Program-made: the position numbers and the translations under genes
Notes under the pieces: generated by a model
What the model was told of the DNA's origin: nothing
Database searches by the model: none
What the model saw: only the letters and a program-made list of their open reading frames with translations
DNA from: Laspinema olomoucense D3b
Lineage (GTDB): Bacteria > Cyanobacteriota > Cyanobacteriia > Cyanobacteriales > Laspinemataceae
NCBI RefSeq assembly: GCF_025370785.1
Contig: NZ_JAMXFA010000021.1
Coordinates: 1-64,000, forward strand
Reading direction: 5' to 3'
DNA length: 64,000 nucleotides
Shown: piece after piece, positions 27,244 through 36,180 of the stretch
How positions within the stretch are numbered: the stretch's first letter is position 1
How the letters are laid out: every line of letters begins with the position of its first letter

Positions 27244-28296
27244 ATGAACCCAGACAGTCTAAAAACTCAAATCCCCCCCGATCGCCAGGCGATTCAACTC
27301 TGGCTGCAACAACAGCCTCCCCATCAACGCCGCGATCGCCGCTTATGGGTCAAAGAGTTTTTAGCCTTTGTCGGGAAACCCCTGGCGGTGGTTACCATAG
27401 TCGATGTCCGGGCCTTTGCTCAAACCCTGGCCGCCCGTCGCATCCCACCCCAACAAGCTCAAGCGCGATTGTCCGTGATCAAGTCTCTGTTTGCCTATTG
27501 GTATCGTCAGGGGCAGTTGCCGGTGAATATTCCCCTCCAACATTGGCCCAAAGTCCGGGTTAAGGCACAGTCACCACCGGATTCGGCAATTCTCACTCGG
27601 GTGCTGTCTAATTTAGAATCTACCCTCAGACAGAGATTTGGGCGACGCTCCCGGAAGCGATCGACCCGTCAGAAGCAGGCAGCCTTCTGGGGGGGAGTCT
27701 GTTTGGTGGGGGTGGCGTTGGTGATTCCTGCCCACCTCAACTCACAAGCGGAAACCACGGAAGAAGTCACCCTTCCCCAGCCTGCGCCCCCAGTTCGATC
27801 GCAGACGGTGGCCAGTCTCAAGGCGGCTTATGTCCAGGCTTTTCTCGATACAATCGCCTGGGCTGAAGGGACTGCCGGTCCCTCCGCCTATCGGATGCAG
27901 TTTACCGGCACTGAGTTTTCGAGTTTTAAGGATCATCCCCGGGAAATCAAATGTGGGTCCAGCCACGGGTCCCGCCTTTGTTCCGATGCCGCAGGCAAGT
28001 ACCAGTTTCTGAGTACCACTTGGGACCCCCTGGCTAAAAAAATAGGCGCGTCTGATTTTTCCCCCGCTAATCAAGACCGCGCCGCGATCGCCCTGTTGGA
28101 TGAATATGGGGTGTTAGAAGATATTGAAGCGGGTTCTTTCACTTATGCCGTGCTCCAGTTGATTCCCGTTTGGCCTTCCCTTCAGGATGTGGGCAATGGC
28201 GATCGCGCCCGGGCGATCGCCCGGTTGGAACAGGTGTATCAGCAGAAATTACAGAAGCATTCTTTTGACCAAGCCGCGTTCCCCACAAAAAATTAG
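27244..28296 (+). CDS. Recombinase core-binding domain fused to a lambda-endolysin-like domain
   Basis: 350 residues in three parts. Residues about 12-105 look like the N-terminal SAM-like core-binding domain of tyrosine recombinases (IQLWLQQQPPHQRRDRRLW, ARLSVIKSLFAYWYRQGQL); the catalytic Arg-His-Arg-Tyr domain is missing. A basic stretch (RRSRKRSTRQK) precedes one membrane helix at about 147-163. Residues about 195-320 align with phage lambda endolysin R: AFLDTIAWAEGT with the catalytic glutamate at E208, FSSFKDHPREI, AAGKYQFLSTTWD, DFSPANQDRAAI, and PVWPSL. By the positive-inside rule the lytic domain faces the periplasm and the core-binding-like domain the cytoplasm. It would cleave peptidoglycan as a lytic transglycosylase, for instance in cell-wall remodelling. 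No phage genes lie nearby. The ATG at 27244 is the first start. Confidence 0.85.
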   Translation: MNPDSLKTQIPPDRQAIQLWLQQQPPHQRRDRRLWVKEFLAFVGKPLAVVTIVDVRAFAQTLAARRIPPQQAQARLSVIKSLFAYWYRQGQLPVNIPLQHWPKVRVKAQSPPDSAILTRVLSNLESTLRQRFGRRSRKRSTRQKQAAFWGGVCLVGVALVIPAHLNSQAETTEEVTLPQPAPPVRSQTVASLKAAYVQAFLDTIAWAEGTAGPSAYRMQFTGTEFSSFKDHPREIKCGSSHGSRLCSDAAGKYQFLSTTWDPLAKKIGASDFSPANQDRAAIALLDEYGVLEDIEAGSFTYAVLQLIPVWPSLQDVGNGDRARAIARLEQVYQQKLQKHSFDQAAFPTKN

Positions 28297-28858
28297 CGAT
28301 CGCTATTTGTGCCGTTAGTTAATATTTATTAATAATTGGCTCAATCAACTCCCGGTAAGGATTTGAGAAGCGGCCAGAAAAATTACCTAAAGTTTAATGG
28401 GGGGAATCTGTGCGGGGTTATTAACCCTAATGATAGAGGGGATTTCTCCAGTCTATTCCTGGGAATCTCTGCCTGGGGGGGGAGCATTAACTTTAGGATT
28501 CTCGACAGAATAGAAGCTAAGGTAACTCGAAACTTAGGAGTAATCGCATCAATCAATAATCGGGTTTAGTTCCCTTGGACTAACCTCTGATGAATTGCTA
28601 ACTGCATGAGATGAAAAGAACGGAGTTTCGGGCCGCCGCCCTTGAACCCTGACGCAAGGGAACTATAGATTACCTCGGTAAGCGACCTGCACTAATTTAA
28701 AGATTCTTAACAAATTTTTTTCGGACTTAACTTAAAACTGCGGGTCTTCAGGGTGTTCATTGCCATCGCACAGGTAGAGTCCAAAGCAAAAGACGAATTT
28801 CAGAGTTTGAGACCCGGCGATCGGCGAACTGAAGAAACAAAAATTAAGGAGAATTGCC
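28297..28858. other. Intergenic region and leader of TPR gene
   Basis: No convincing gene. A hairpin CCCTTG/CAAGGG (28647-28668 area) lies in a GC-rich segment that could be a structured leader of the downstream secreted TPR gene, but it fits no riboswitch class I know. AAGGAGAA stands seven bases before the next ATG. Confidence 0.4.
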
Positions 28859-29290
28859 ATGAAAGGTATTTATAAGATAGTCACCGTTTTAGCAATTAGT
28901 TTAGGAATTGGGATAGCCCCAGCGGCGATCGCCGAAAATTTATCTGGGCCATCCCACCAGGAATCCCAGAGTGTGATTGAAGTCGATTCTTATGACTTTG
29001 TAGTGCTGGCAGAAGATGCCCTGGATGTGGGAGATTATCAAAATGCCATTTTCCATGCCAACCGGGCGATCGATATCGAACCGGCTTTAGGAAATGCCTA
29101 TCTGATCCGAGGACAGGCGCGCGCCTATCAAGGGGAAATTCAAGCGGCGATCGCCGACTTAGAACAAGCGGCCCAGGTTTACCGTCAGAACAACAATCAA
29201 CTTGGTTATCGGCTGGCATTGGAATATCTCAAGGACTTGAATGCGCCCACTTCTCCTCAAGCCTTAACCCTTCCAAACCTTCCGGAGTAA
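28859..29290 (+). CDS. Secreted tetratricopeptide-repeat protein
   Basis: 143 residues with a strong ribosome-binding site. Signal peptide: MKGIYK, hydrophobic VTVLAISLGIGIAP, probable cleavage after AIA near residue 25. The mature part carries about two TPR units (ALDVGDYQNAIFHANRAIDI, GNAYLIRGQARAYQGEIQAA), which make helical protein-binding scaffolds. It is periplasmic or exported; the partner is unknown. The next gene, a small membrane protein, starts 160 bases further on the same strand, and both could end at the terminator at 29917-29945. Confidence 0.8.
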   Translation: MKGIYKIVTVLAISLGIGIAPAAIAENLSGPSHQESQSVIEVDSYDFVVLAEDALDVGDYQNAIFHANRAIDIEPALGNAYLIRGQARAYQGEIQAAIADLEQAAQVYRQNNNQLGYRLALEYLKDLNAPTSPQALTLPNLPE

Positions 29291-29450
29291 TGGGGTCCAG
29301 AGTCGGGCGATCGGTCCCCCTCCCCATCACCGGAGGCGATCGCCCTCCCGGGATCACCCTGTATAACTCCCTATCTCTCAGCAGATATAACCTATTCCCC
29401 AGATTCACCTCAACTTTCAAAATGTTCCTTGTCCGCAAAGGATAATCTTT

Positions 29451-29819
29451 ATGACTCTCAAGGCGACCCCAGCCCAATTACCTTACCTGCCACCCCTAGC
29501 AACTCCGTTAAACCAGGCCGCAGAACGAATCCTCCCCCTACAGCGTCGCGCCATCAGCGCCCTCGTTGTTACCCTACTTTTACTCATCCTCACCTATACT
29601 CTGGATGTTCTATCCGTTTGGGCCTCTATCGCTACATCAACGGCCCTCTCCACCTTGTGTTTACTAAACATCCTCACCACCACCCTCACCCTGCTGACTG
29701 GCGTAGCCGGGATCGCCGCAGCCATGACCTTTGTCTCCTATCGTGCTAAGGTACTGCGCTGCGGTTCCCCAAGGGCCAGGATGATGGGACCTCTGGCTCC
29801 CTCCTCCCTCAATCCGTAG
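29451..29819 (+). CDS. Small two-helix membrane protein
   Basis: 122 residues from ATG 29451 with AAAGGAT upstream. Two hydrophobic helices are evident, about 35-58 (ISALVVTLLLLILTYTL) and about 64-92 (LCLLNILTTTLTLLTGVAGI), with a positively charged C-terminal tail (YRAKVLRC...RARM). No family is recognised. An overlapping frame starting at 29429 is proline and histidine rich and looks like a shadow. A terminator lies 98 bases downstream, supporting an expressed gene. Confidence 0.55.
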   Translation: MTLKATPAQLPYLPPLATPLNQAAERILPLQRRAISALVVTLLLLILTYTLDVLSVWASIATSTALSTLCLLNILTTTLTLLTGVAGIAAAMTFVSYRAKVLRCGSPRARMMGPLAPSSLNP

Positions 29820-29916
29820 TCAACGCGCCCCCTCAAAAGCTTTTTCCATTAGACCCAATCCGGTTTTTAAAAGCCAGTTTTCTCTTCACCCTTCCCGGCA
29901 GGCTTTGTCCCTGTCA

Positions 29917-29945
29917 CCACACCGGATATTCGGTGTGGGTTTTTT
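29917..29945 (+). terminator. Rho-independent terminator
   Basis: Perfect 8-bp stem CCACACCG / CGGTGTGG with a GATATT loop, followed by GTTTTTT. It ends the transcript of the small membrane protein gene and perhaps of the TPR gene before it. Confidence 0.85.
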
Positions 29946-30879
29946 ATGAGAAATTTTTCTTTTTTAGGCCAATATCCGGAGAATTTATTAGGCAGAATTT
30001 CGGGAAGTGAACCCTAGATAGGGCCTTTTCTTCCCTCGGCGGGTTAATAAATCTGATTGGGCTTATCAAACTGGTGGCTTCCCCCAAGCCAGTTTCTGCC
30101 CTTACCCCATCAAAATTTCGGGGGATAAAGAGGGCAGAAAAGAGCTTGTTAAAAGGGACTTGAGCCTATATAATTACTCTTTTAAATCGCTCTGACTCCG
30201 TTGAACGGGCTACTCTAATTGTCAGGGTTGCCTCAGTGCCGGATGTCAGAAGGATGGAGACGAGCTTTTAGAGGGAATCGAGCCAATCAAAATAACCGAA
30301 GACTGTCCCTCCCGTTGTGGACCCTGCCCCCCTGCCTTGGGGATCGGCTGTCCCTTAAGAATTGTAAAAATATGTAAAATCTCCCTTAAGGATCTAGTAA
30401 ATTAAAATAAATTGAGCCATTGTTAGCTAGGCTTTACTTCCATCTAAAGCCTATCACGGGAATTTACACATTATTAAGCTAGGCTCTATCGGGATAAAAA
30501 TAGTCCACCAATCCCCGGGGAAAATCCTAAAAAATTATAGATTTAACGGTTAACAATAAAAACAGTTATAGCAATTTTCACCTTCATGAGGTAGGTTTAT
30601 TGGCTCCCCCCTAGCCCCCCAGAGTTCCCCCCTGCCCCCCCTTAAATCCCCGTACAGTCGATGGCGTTCTTAAGGGGGAAGCCATAGGAATAAATGTTTA
30701 ATTACTGGGGGATTTGGAAAGTCTCCCTTTTTCTTCGGGGTGTTAGGGGGAGCCTGAATCTACTTCACCCCGAAGAAAAAGGCTATAGTTCCTCCCCAAA
30801 ATAAATTAAACCGAGTCAAGCCCGTGGCAAGCCAGGGGACAGGACTCTATAAACTGAAGTGAATAAGCATGGATAGAAC
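29946..30879. other. Gene-free region with nested inverted repeats
   Basis: No coding frame. It contains C-run/G-run stretches at 30602-30690 and the large inverted repeat at 30726-30782. The upstream segment GGCTCCCCCCTAG (30602-30614) is also nearly complementary to TTAGGGGGAGCC in the loop of that repeat (30743-30754), so the whole 30600-30782 block may be one folded mobile-type repeat. Confidence 0.5.
30726..30782. repeat. 17-bp perfect inverted repeat
   Basis: CCTTTTTCTTCGGGGTG (30726-30742) and its exact reverse complement (30766-30782) flank 23 bases. It lies about 100 bases before the giant kinase gene. It could be a terminal inverted repeat pair of a tiny non-autonomous element or a leader hairpin. 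Confidence 0.85.
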
Positions 30880-33800
30880 ATGAATTTAGGCCAGATTCAT
30901 ATTATTGAAAAAGACTCGTTAATGATCGCGCCAGCTACCGGGGTGAGTGAGGCGATCGCCCTCATGATTCAACAGCGAGTTAGTTGTGCATTAGTGGTGG
31001 ACAATCATCAGCTAGTTGGCATTTTAACCGAAAGAGATATACTCAGAATTCCCCCAGAGGCGAGAGACCTTCACACCCTCAAAGTTGCCACAATTATGAC
31101 CTCAGATCCGGTCCGGATCGTGGTTTCCTCAGCCTTGGAAATTTTTTCCGTATTATCCACCCTGCGCCAGCACCAAATTCGCCACTTACCGGCTATTGAT
31201 GAGTCGGGAAATATCCTGGGAGTGATTACCAAAAATAGTATCTGCAAAGTCCTTCAACCCACGGATTTATTAAAGCTCCAGCAAGTTGCTAAGGTGATGA
31301 GCGATCGCGTAATTCACTTACCCCAGACTGCTTCTGTGTGGGAAATCGCCCAACAAATGACCCGAGAGCAGGTCAGTTGTATTGTCATTGTTGACGCCCA
31401 ACATGACTCAATAACGGTACCCCTGGGGATGATTACGCAACGGGATATCGTTAAACTGCCGGCTTTAAATTTAAACTTAGCAGAAATTGTTGCCTCCCAG
31501 GTTATGAGTACCCCGTTGCTTCCCCTTAAAACCGGGGATTCTTTGTGGGATGCTCATCAATTAATGGAAAAACATGGAATTCATCGCTTAGTTGTGGTGA
31601 ATGACTCGGGAAATCTAGCGGGAATTGTGACTCAAACTAGCTTGTTAGCAGCCTTTGACCCCCTGGAAATGTACAGCAACCTAGAGGTGTTAAAGGAGCA
31701 ACTGAATCGCCAAGGGATTGAATTAACTCAAGTAAAGGAACGCCTCCAGGAGGAAATTGCCCTGCGACAACAGGAATTGCAGGAACGGTCCCGACTGGAG
31801 ACGGAATTGAAAGCACAAAATACCCGATTGCAGGCTGAGATTAGCGATCGCATTCGGGTCGAAGAAGCTCTAGCCCAACGGGAAGGAGAATTTAGAGCCT
31901 TAGTCGAACAGGGACCCGAGTTAATTGTGCAAAGGTCCGAAAAAATCTTGCAAGAACGGGAGCATTTCATTCAAACCGTTACTCAATCTTACCCTAATTT
32001 TTTATATGTTTATGACCTCATGGCTCAGGAGTTTGTTTATACTAATCGCTCCTTGGGGGAAATCCTCGGCTATTCGGAAGAACAAGTTAAAGTCATGGGA
32101 GAGGACTTTTTTGAAGCCTTGATGCACCCCGAAGACTTTCAGGAAATTCCCGATCGCCTGAAAAGTTATGGTTTGCATGAAGAGGGTCATTTGTTTAGAA
32201 GAGAATACCGTCTGCGAGATGTTAGCGGGATTTGGCGGACTTTCGCCGTTCGGGAATTGGTGTTTGCCCAGGATGCTCAAGGAACGGTGACGCAAATTTT
32301 AGGGACAGCGATCGATATCAGCGATCGCAAACAGGCGGAACAAGAGCGCTTGCAACTGCTCGATCGCGAACAAGCCGCCCGCGCCGAAGCCGAAGCCGCC
32401 ACCAATCGGGTGGTAAATATCCTAGAAAGTATTACCGATGCTTTCTTTTCTCTCGACTCTAGTTGGCGATTTACCTATATTAACCCCCAAGCCGAACGGC
32501 TCTTTCAAAGAAGCAAAGAAGAACTCCTCGGCCAAAATCTGTGGCTGGAGTTTCCCGAAGCAAGACAGGGTAGATTTTATGAGGAATACCACCGGGTGGT
32601 TGCCGACAACATAAGCCGGGAATTTCTGGAATTTTATCCCCCTCTGAATCGCTGGTTTGAAATTCATGCTTATCCCGCAAAGGAGGGAATTTCCGTGTAT
32701 TTTGAAGATGTGACAGAGCCGATTCGATCTGAAGCCTCCCTCAAAGAAAGTGAGCAGTTTTTACGCAGTATCTATGAAGGGGTAGAAATGGCCATTTTTA
32801 TTGTGGATGTCTTGGCTGATGGCACATTTCGCTATTGTGATAGTAATCCCACTCATGAACGGATTTGGCAAATTTCTGCGGAAGAAATGAGCGGGACTAC
32901 TCCAGAACAGTTGTTGCCTCAAGCCAGGGCCGAGGAGGTGATGCATCGGTATCAGCACTGCATTGAAACTAGAGAACGGATAACTTATGAAGAAAAGCTG
33001 CCTTTAGAGGGTGAAGACAGTTGGTGGCTGACTCACTTAAGCCCAATTTTTGACAGTAGCGATCGCATTTACCGTCTGATTGGAACAAGTTTTAACATCA
33101 CTGATCGCAAGCAAGCAGAAATCGCCCTGGAACAACAACTCAGGCGCGAGCAATTACTCAATGCGATTCAAGATCGGATTCGATCTTCCTTAAATTTAGA
33201 AGAAGTTTTAACAACGGCTGCCGACGAAGTTCGCCAATTTTTATCCAATGATCGCGTATTAATTTACCGAGTTTATCCCAATGGCACCGGCATCGTAGTC
33301 ACGCACTCCTCTGGTCCGCTTGCGCCTCAAATTAACGAGAATACTTTTCCCCAGGAACGCTTTAGCCAAGAGGAACGAGACCGTTACGCTCAGGGGGAAA
33401 TTGTAGCAATTGAAGATACCGAGTTGGTCAAACATTTACCTTGTCTAGAGGTGTTAATGAAAACCCTCAAGATTAAGGCTAAACTGGTCATTCCCATTTT
33501 AAAAGAACAAAATTTGTGGGGTTTACTGATTGCCCATCATTGCCAAAGTACGCGAGAATGGCATCTTTCGGAGATAGAATCCCTGCGCTCTATTGCCGGA
33601 CAACTGGCGATCGCGGTTCAACAATCCACCCTATTTGAGCAAGCCCAGGCTGAACTGATTGAGCGGCGAAAAGCGGAAGAAGCCTTGCAAACCAGCCAGC
33701 GCTTCGTTCAGAACATTGCTGATACGTCGCCCAATCTCTTATATATCTACGATATTTTAGAACATCGGAACATTTATGTCAACCGAGAACTCGCCCAAAT

Positions 33801-36180
33801 GTTAGGTTATTCTGACGCAGAAATTTCCAAATTAGGGAATAATTTGTTACCCTCTCTGATTCACCCTGATGACTTGGACAAAATTCCCGAACATTTTCAA
33901 AACCTCTCCCAAGCTCAAGAGGGAGACATTGTGGAACTGGAATATCGGCTGAGAAATATTCATGGGGAATGGCGCACAGTTTTAGCCCGAGAAACGATTT
34001 TTGCCCGAACAGAAGATGGCACAGTTAAGCAACTCTTAGGCACAGCAACAGATATTACCAAACTCAAGGAAAGTGAAGCGGCATTACGCGAAAGTGCCGA
34101 ACGGGAAAAAACCGTTGCTTCCGCAGTCCAGCGGATTCGTCAATCCCTGGATTTAGGGACAATTTTTGCGGCTACCACCGAAGAATTGCAAGGATGTTTA
34201 AGCTGTGATATTGTTGCCATTTACCGTTTTAATCCGGACTACAGTGGCGAATTTGTCTCGGAAGCCGTCACCTCACCACGAGTTTCAGTCTTGCAAAGAA
34301 ACCGGCAATCCCTGCACCTGTCTGCGCAACCGGATCGTGACCAACTTTGCCAGATGCAAGTTCTGATTAATTCTTGCGTAGAATGGCAAGATAGCCATCT
34401 GATTCAGACGGGAGGGAGTGATTTTAACCGAGATGAGAGTTGCTTGGTGGTGGAAGACATTTATCAACGCAACTTTAGCCCCTGTTACTTAGGAAGATTA
34501 GAAGAATTTCAGGTTAGAGCTTACATGATTGTACCGATTTTTTGCGGGCCCAAACTTTGGGGATTGTTAGCTGCTTACGAAAGCGAGCGCCCGCGACACT
34601 GGCAACCGAGCGATCGCAAAATTGTCATCCAAATTGGCAATCAATTGGGAGTTGCCTTGCAGCAAGCGGAATTGCTCGAACAAACCCAGAAGCAATCAGA
34701 AGCCCTCCAAAAAGCGGCGATCGCTGCGGATGCGGCTAACCAAGCTAAAAGTGAGTTTCTCGCGAACATGAGTCACGAATTGCGAACCCCACTCAATGCC
34801 ATTCTGGGATTTACTCAACTCATGAATCGCAATTCCTCCTTAAATGCCCAGCACCAGGAACACTTGAGAATTATCAATCAAGCTGGAGAACATTTACTCT
34901 CATTAATTAATGATATTCTGGAAATGTCCAAAATAGAAGCGGGGAGAACCATCTTTAACCCCACTTCATTTAATTTAATTTACTTACTCCGAAACCTGGA
35001 AGCCATGCTGAAAGTTCAAACCCAATCCAAGGGCTTAGAACTTAATTTTGAGTTGGATAGTAACCTGCCGGAAATTATAATTTCTGACGAAAGCAAATTG
35101 CGGCAGGTTTTAATTAATATGTTAGGGAATGCTATCAAATTCACCAACTCTGGCGGAGTTACTTTGCGAGCCAAACGAGAACCTTCTTTAGACAACAATT
35201 CCCTAAATACTTCCGCAATTTTATCTGAAACCCCATCAATCCTCTGCATTGAAATCGCAGATACCGGAGCTGGCATTGCGCCGGAAGAAATGAATCAGCT
35301 ATTTGAACCCTTTTCCCAAACCGAAACCGGACGTAAATCCCAGCAAGGCACGGGATTAGGATTGCCAATTAGTCGAAAATTTGTACAATTAATGGGAGGA
35401 GATATTCACGTCCGTAGCACCGTGGGAGTAGGGAGCGTGTTTAGCTTTGGGATTCAAATTTTGGAAATCAACAAGACCCCCGAACCTCCGGTTCAAACTC
35501 CTGGAAAAGTGATTGGGTTAAACTGTGCTCTGGAACGCTATCGCATTTTAGTCGTCGATGATGCAGTTAACAATCGGCGGTTTTTAGTGACCCTACTTTC
35601 TGACATTGGGTTTGAGATACGGGAAGCAGAAAATGGTCAAGAGGCGATCGCCCTCTGGTCCAGTTGGGACCCACATTTGATTTTTATGGATATGCGGATG
35701 CCCGTGCTTGACGGGTATCAAGCAACCCAACAGATTAAAGCCAGTCGGAAAGGACAGAAAACTGTGATTATTGCCCTCACAGCCAGCGCTTTTGAAGAAG
35801 AACGAAAAGGGATTTTGTCTTGCGGTTGTGATGACTTTCTGCACAAACCATTTCGGGAAGAAGTCCTCCTCGAAAAAATATCCACTCATCTAGGGGTTAG
35901 CTATCGGTATCACCGCGAAACTTCTCCCGAGTCCCCAAAAGTCTCCCCCATTAAAGACCTTTTAAATTCAGAGGAAATTAAACATTATTTAACTCAAATG
36001 CCTCCACAATTTGTTACCGAACTTTATCACTACGCTTGTCAAGGCTACGATGAAGGAATTTTTGAATTACTCGAATTCATTCCCCCAGAAAATAGCCATT
36101 TGGCTCATACTTTAAGAGAATTAACCAAAAACTTTGATTTTGAAATGATTATTGAATTAACTGAACAGGAGGAGGCATGA
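30880..36180 (+). CDS. Giant hybrid sensor kinase (4 CBS, PAS, GAF, HK, REC)
   Basis: 1766 residues, soluble. Four CBS motifs fill about 1-270 (each ending like GILTERDIL, GVITKNSI, GMITQRDIV, GIVTQTSLL) and could bind adenosine nucleotides. A coiled coil about 275-345 follows, then PAS domains near 360-485, 505-635 and 640-765, GAF about 775-930 ([10 protein letters not shown]), PAS about 945-1075, and GAF about 1090-1285. HisKA has its histidine in NMSHELRTPLNAILGF, HATPase has LINMLGNAIKFTNSGG, DTGAGIAPEE and GTGLGLPISRK, and the receiver has D in LIFMDMRMPVLDG. The tail of about 70 residues is a helical Hpt-like extension common in cyanobacterial hybrids. Its stop overlaps the start of the next kinase (ATGA), showing translational coupling. 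Confidence 0.93.
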   Translation: MNLGQIHIIEKDSLMIAPATGVSEAIALMIQQRVSCALVVDNHQLVGILTERDILRIPPEARDLHTLKVATIMTSDPVRIVVSSALEIFSVLSTLRQHQIRHLPAIDESGNILGVITKNSICKVLQPTDLLKLQQVAKVMSDRVIHLPQTASVWEIAQQMTREQVSCIVIVDAQHDSITVPLGMITQRDIVKLPALNLNLAEIVASQVMSTPLLPLKTGDSLWDAHQLMEKHGIHRLVVVNDSGNLAGIVTQTSLLAAFDPLEMYSNLEVLKEQLNRQGIELTQVKERLQEEIALRQQELQERSRLETELKAQNTRLQAEISDRIRVEEALAQREGEFRALVEQGPELIVQRSEKILQEREHFIQTVTQSYPNFLYVYDLMAQEFVYTNRSLGEILGYSEEQVKVMGEDFFEALMHPEDFQEIPDRLKSYGLHEEGHLFRREYRLRDVSGIWRTFAVRELVFAQDAQGTVTQILGTAIDISDRKQAEQERLQLLDREQAARAEAEAATNRVVNILESITDAFFSLDSSWRFTYINPQAERLFQRSKEELLGQNLWLEFPEARQGRFYEEYHRVVADNISREFLEFYPPLNRWFEIHAYPAKEGISVYFEDVTEPIRSEASLKESEQFLRSIYEGVEMAIFIVDVLADGTFRYCDSNPTHERIWQISAEEMSGTTPEQLLPQARAEEVMHRYQHCIETRERITYEEKLPLEGEDSWWLTHLSPIFDSSDRIYRLIGTSFNITDRKQAEIALEQQLRREQLLNAIQDRIRSSLNLEEVLTTAADEVRQFLSNDRVLIYRVYPNGTGIVVTHSSGPLAPQINENTFPQERFSQEERDRYAQGEIVAIEDTELVKHLPCLEVLMKTLKIKAKLVIPILKEQNLWGLLIAHHCQSTREWHLSEIESLRSIAGQLAIAVQQSTLFEQAQAELIERRKAEEALQTSQRFVQNIADTSPNLLYIYDILEHRNIYVNRELAQMLGYSDAEISKLGNNLLPSLIHPDDLDKIPEHFQNLSQAQEGDIVELEYRLRNIHGEWRTVLARETIFARTEDGTVKQLLGTATDITKLKESEAALRESAEREKTVASAVQRIRQSLDLGTIFAATTEELQGCLSCDIVAIYRFNPDYSGEFVSEAVTSPRVSVLQRNRQSLHLSAQPDRDQLCQMQVLINSCVEWQDSHLIQTGGSDFNRDESCLVVEDIYQRNFSPCYLGRLEEFQVRAYMIVPIFCGPKLWGLLAAYESERPRHWQPSDRKIVIQIGNQLGVALQQAELLEQTQKQSEALQKAAIAADAANQAKSEFLANMSHELRTPLNAILGFTQLMNRNSSLNAQHQEHLRIINQAGEHLLSLINDILEMSKIEAGRTIFNPTSFNLIYLLRNLEAMLKVQTQSKGLELNFELDSNLPEIIISDESKLRQVLINMLGNAIKFTNSGGVTLRAKREPSLDNNSLNTSAILSETPSILCIEIADTGAGIAPEEMNQLFEPFSQTETGRKSQQGTGLGLPISRKFVQLMGGDIHVRSTVGVGSVFSFGIQILEINKTPEPPVQTPGKVIGLNCALERYRILVVDDAVNNRRFLVTLLSDIGFEIREAENGQEAIALWSSWDPHLIFMDMRMPVLDGYQATQQIKASRKGQKTVIIALTASAFEEERKGILSCGCDDFLHKPFREEVLLEKISTHLGVSYRYHRETSPESPKVSPIKDLLNSEEIKHYLTQMPPQFVTELYHYACQGYDEGIFELLEFIPPENSHLAHTLRELTKNFDFEMIIELTEQEEA

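Noticed and set aside
28620-28700. Possible riboswitch before the TPR gene (c-di-AMP, cobalamin or glutamine type considered)
   Set aside because: Only a 6-bp hairpin is clear; none of the conserved core words of those classes are present in order.
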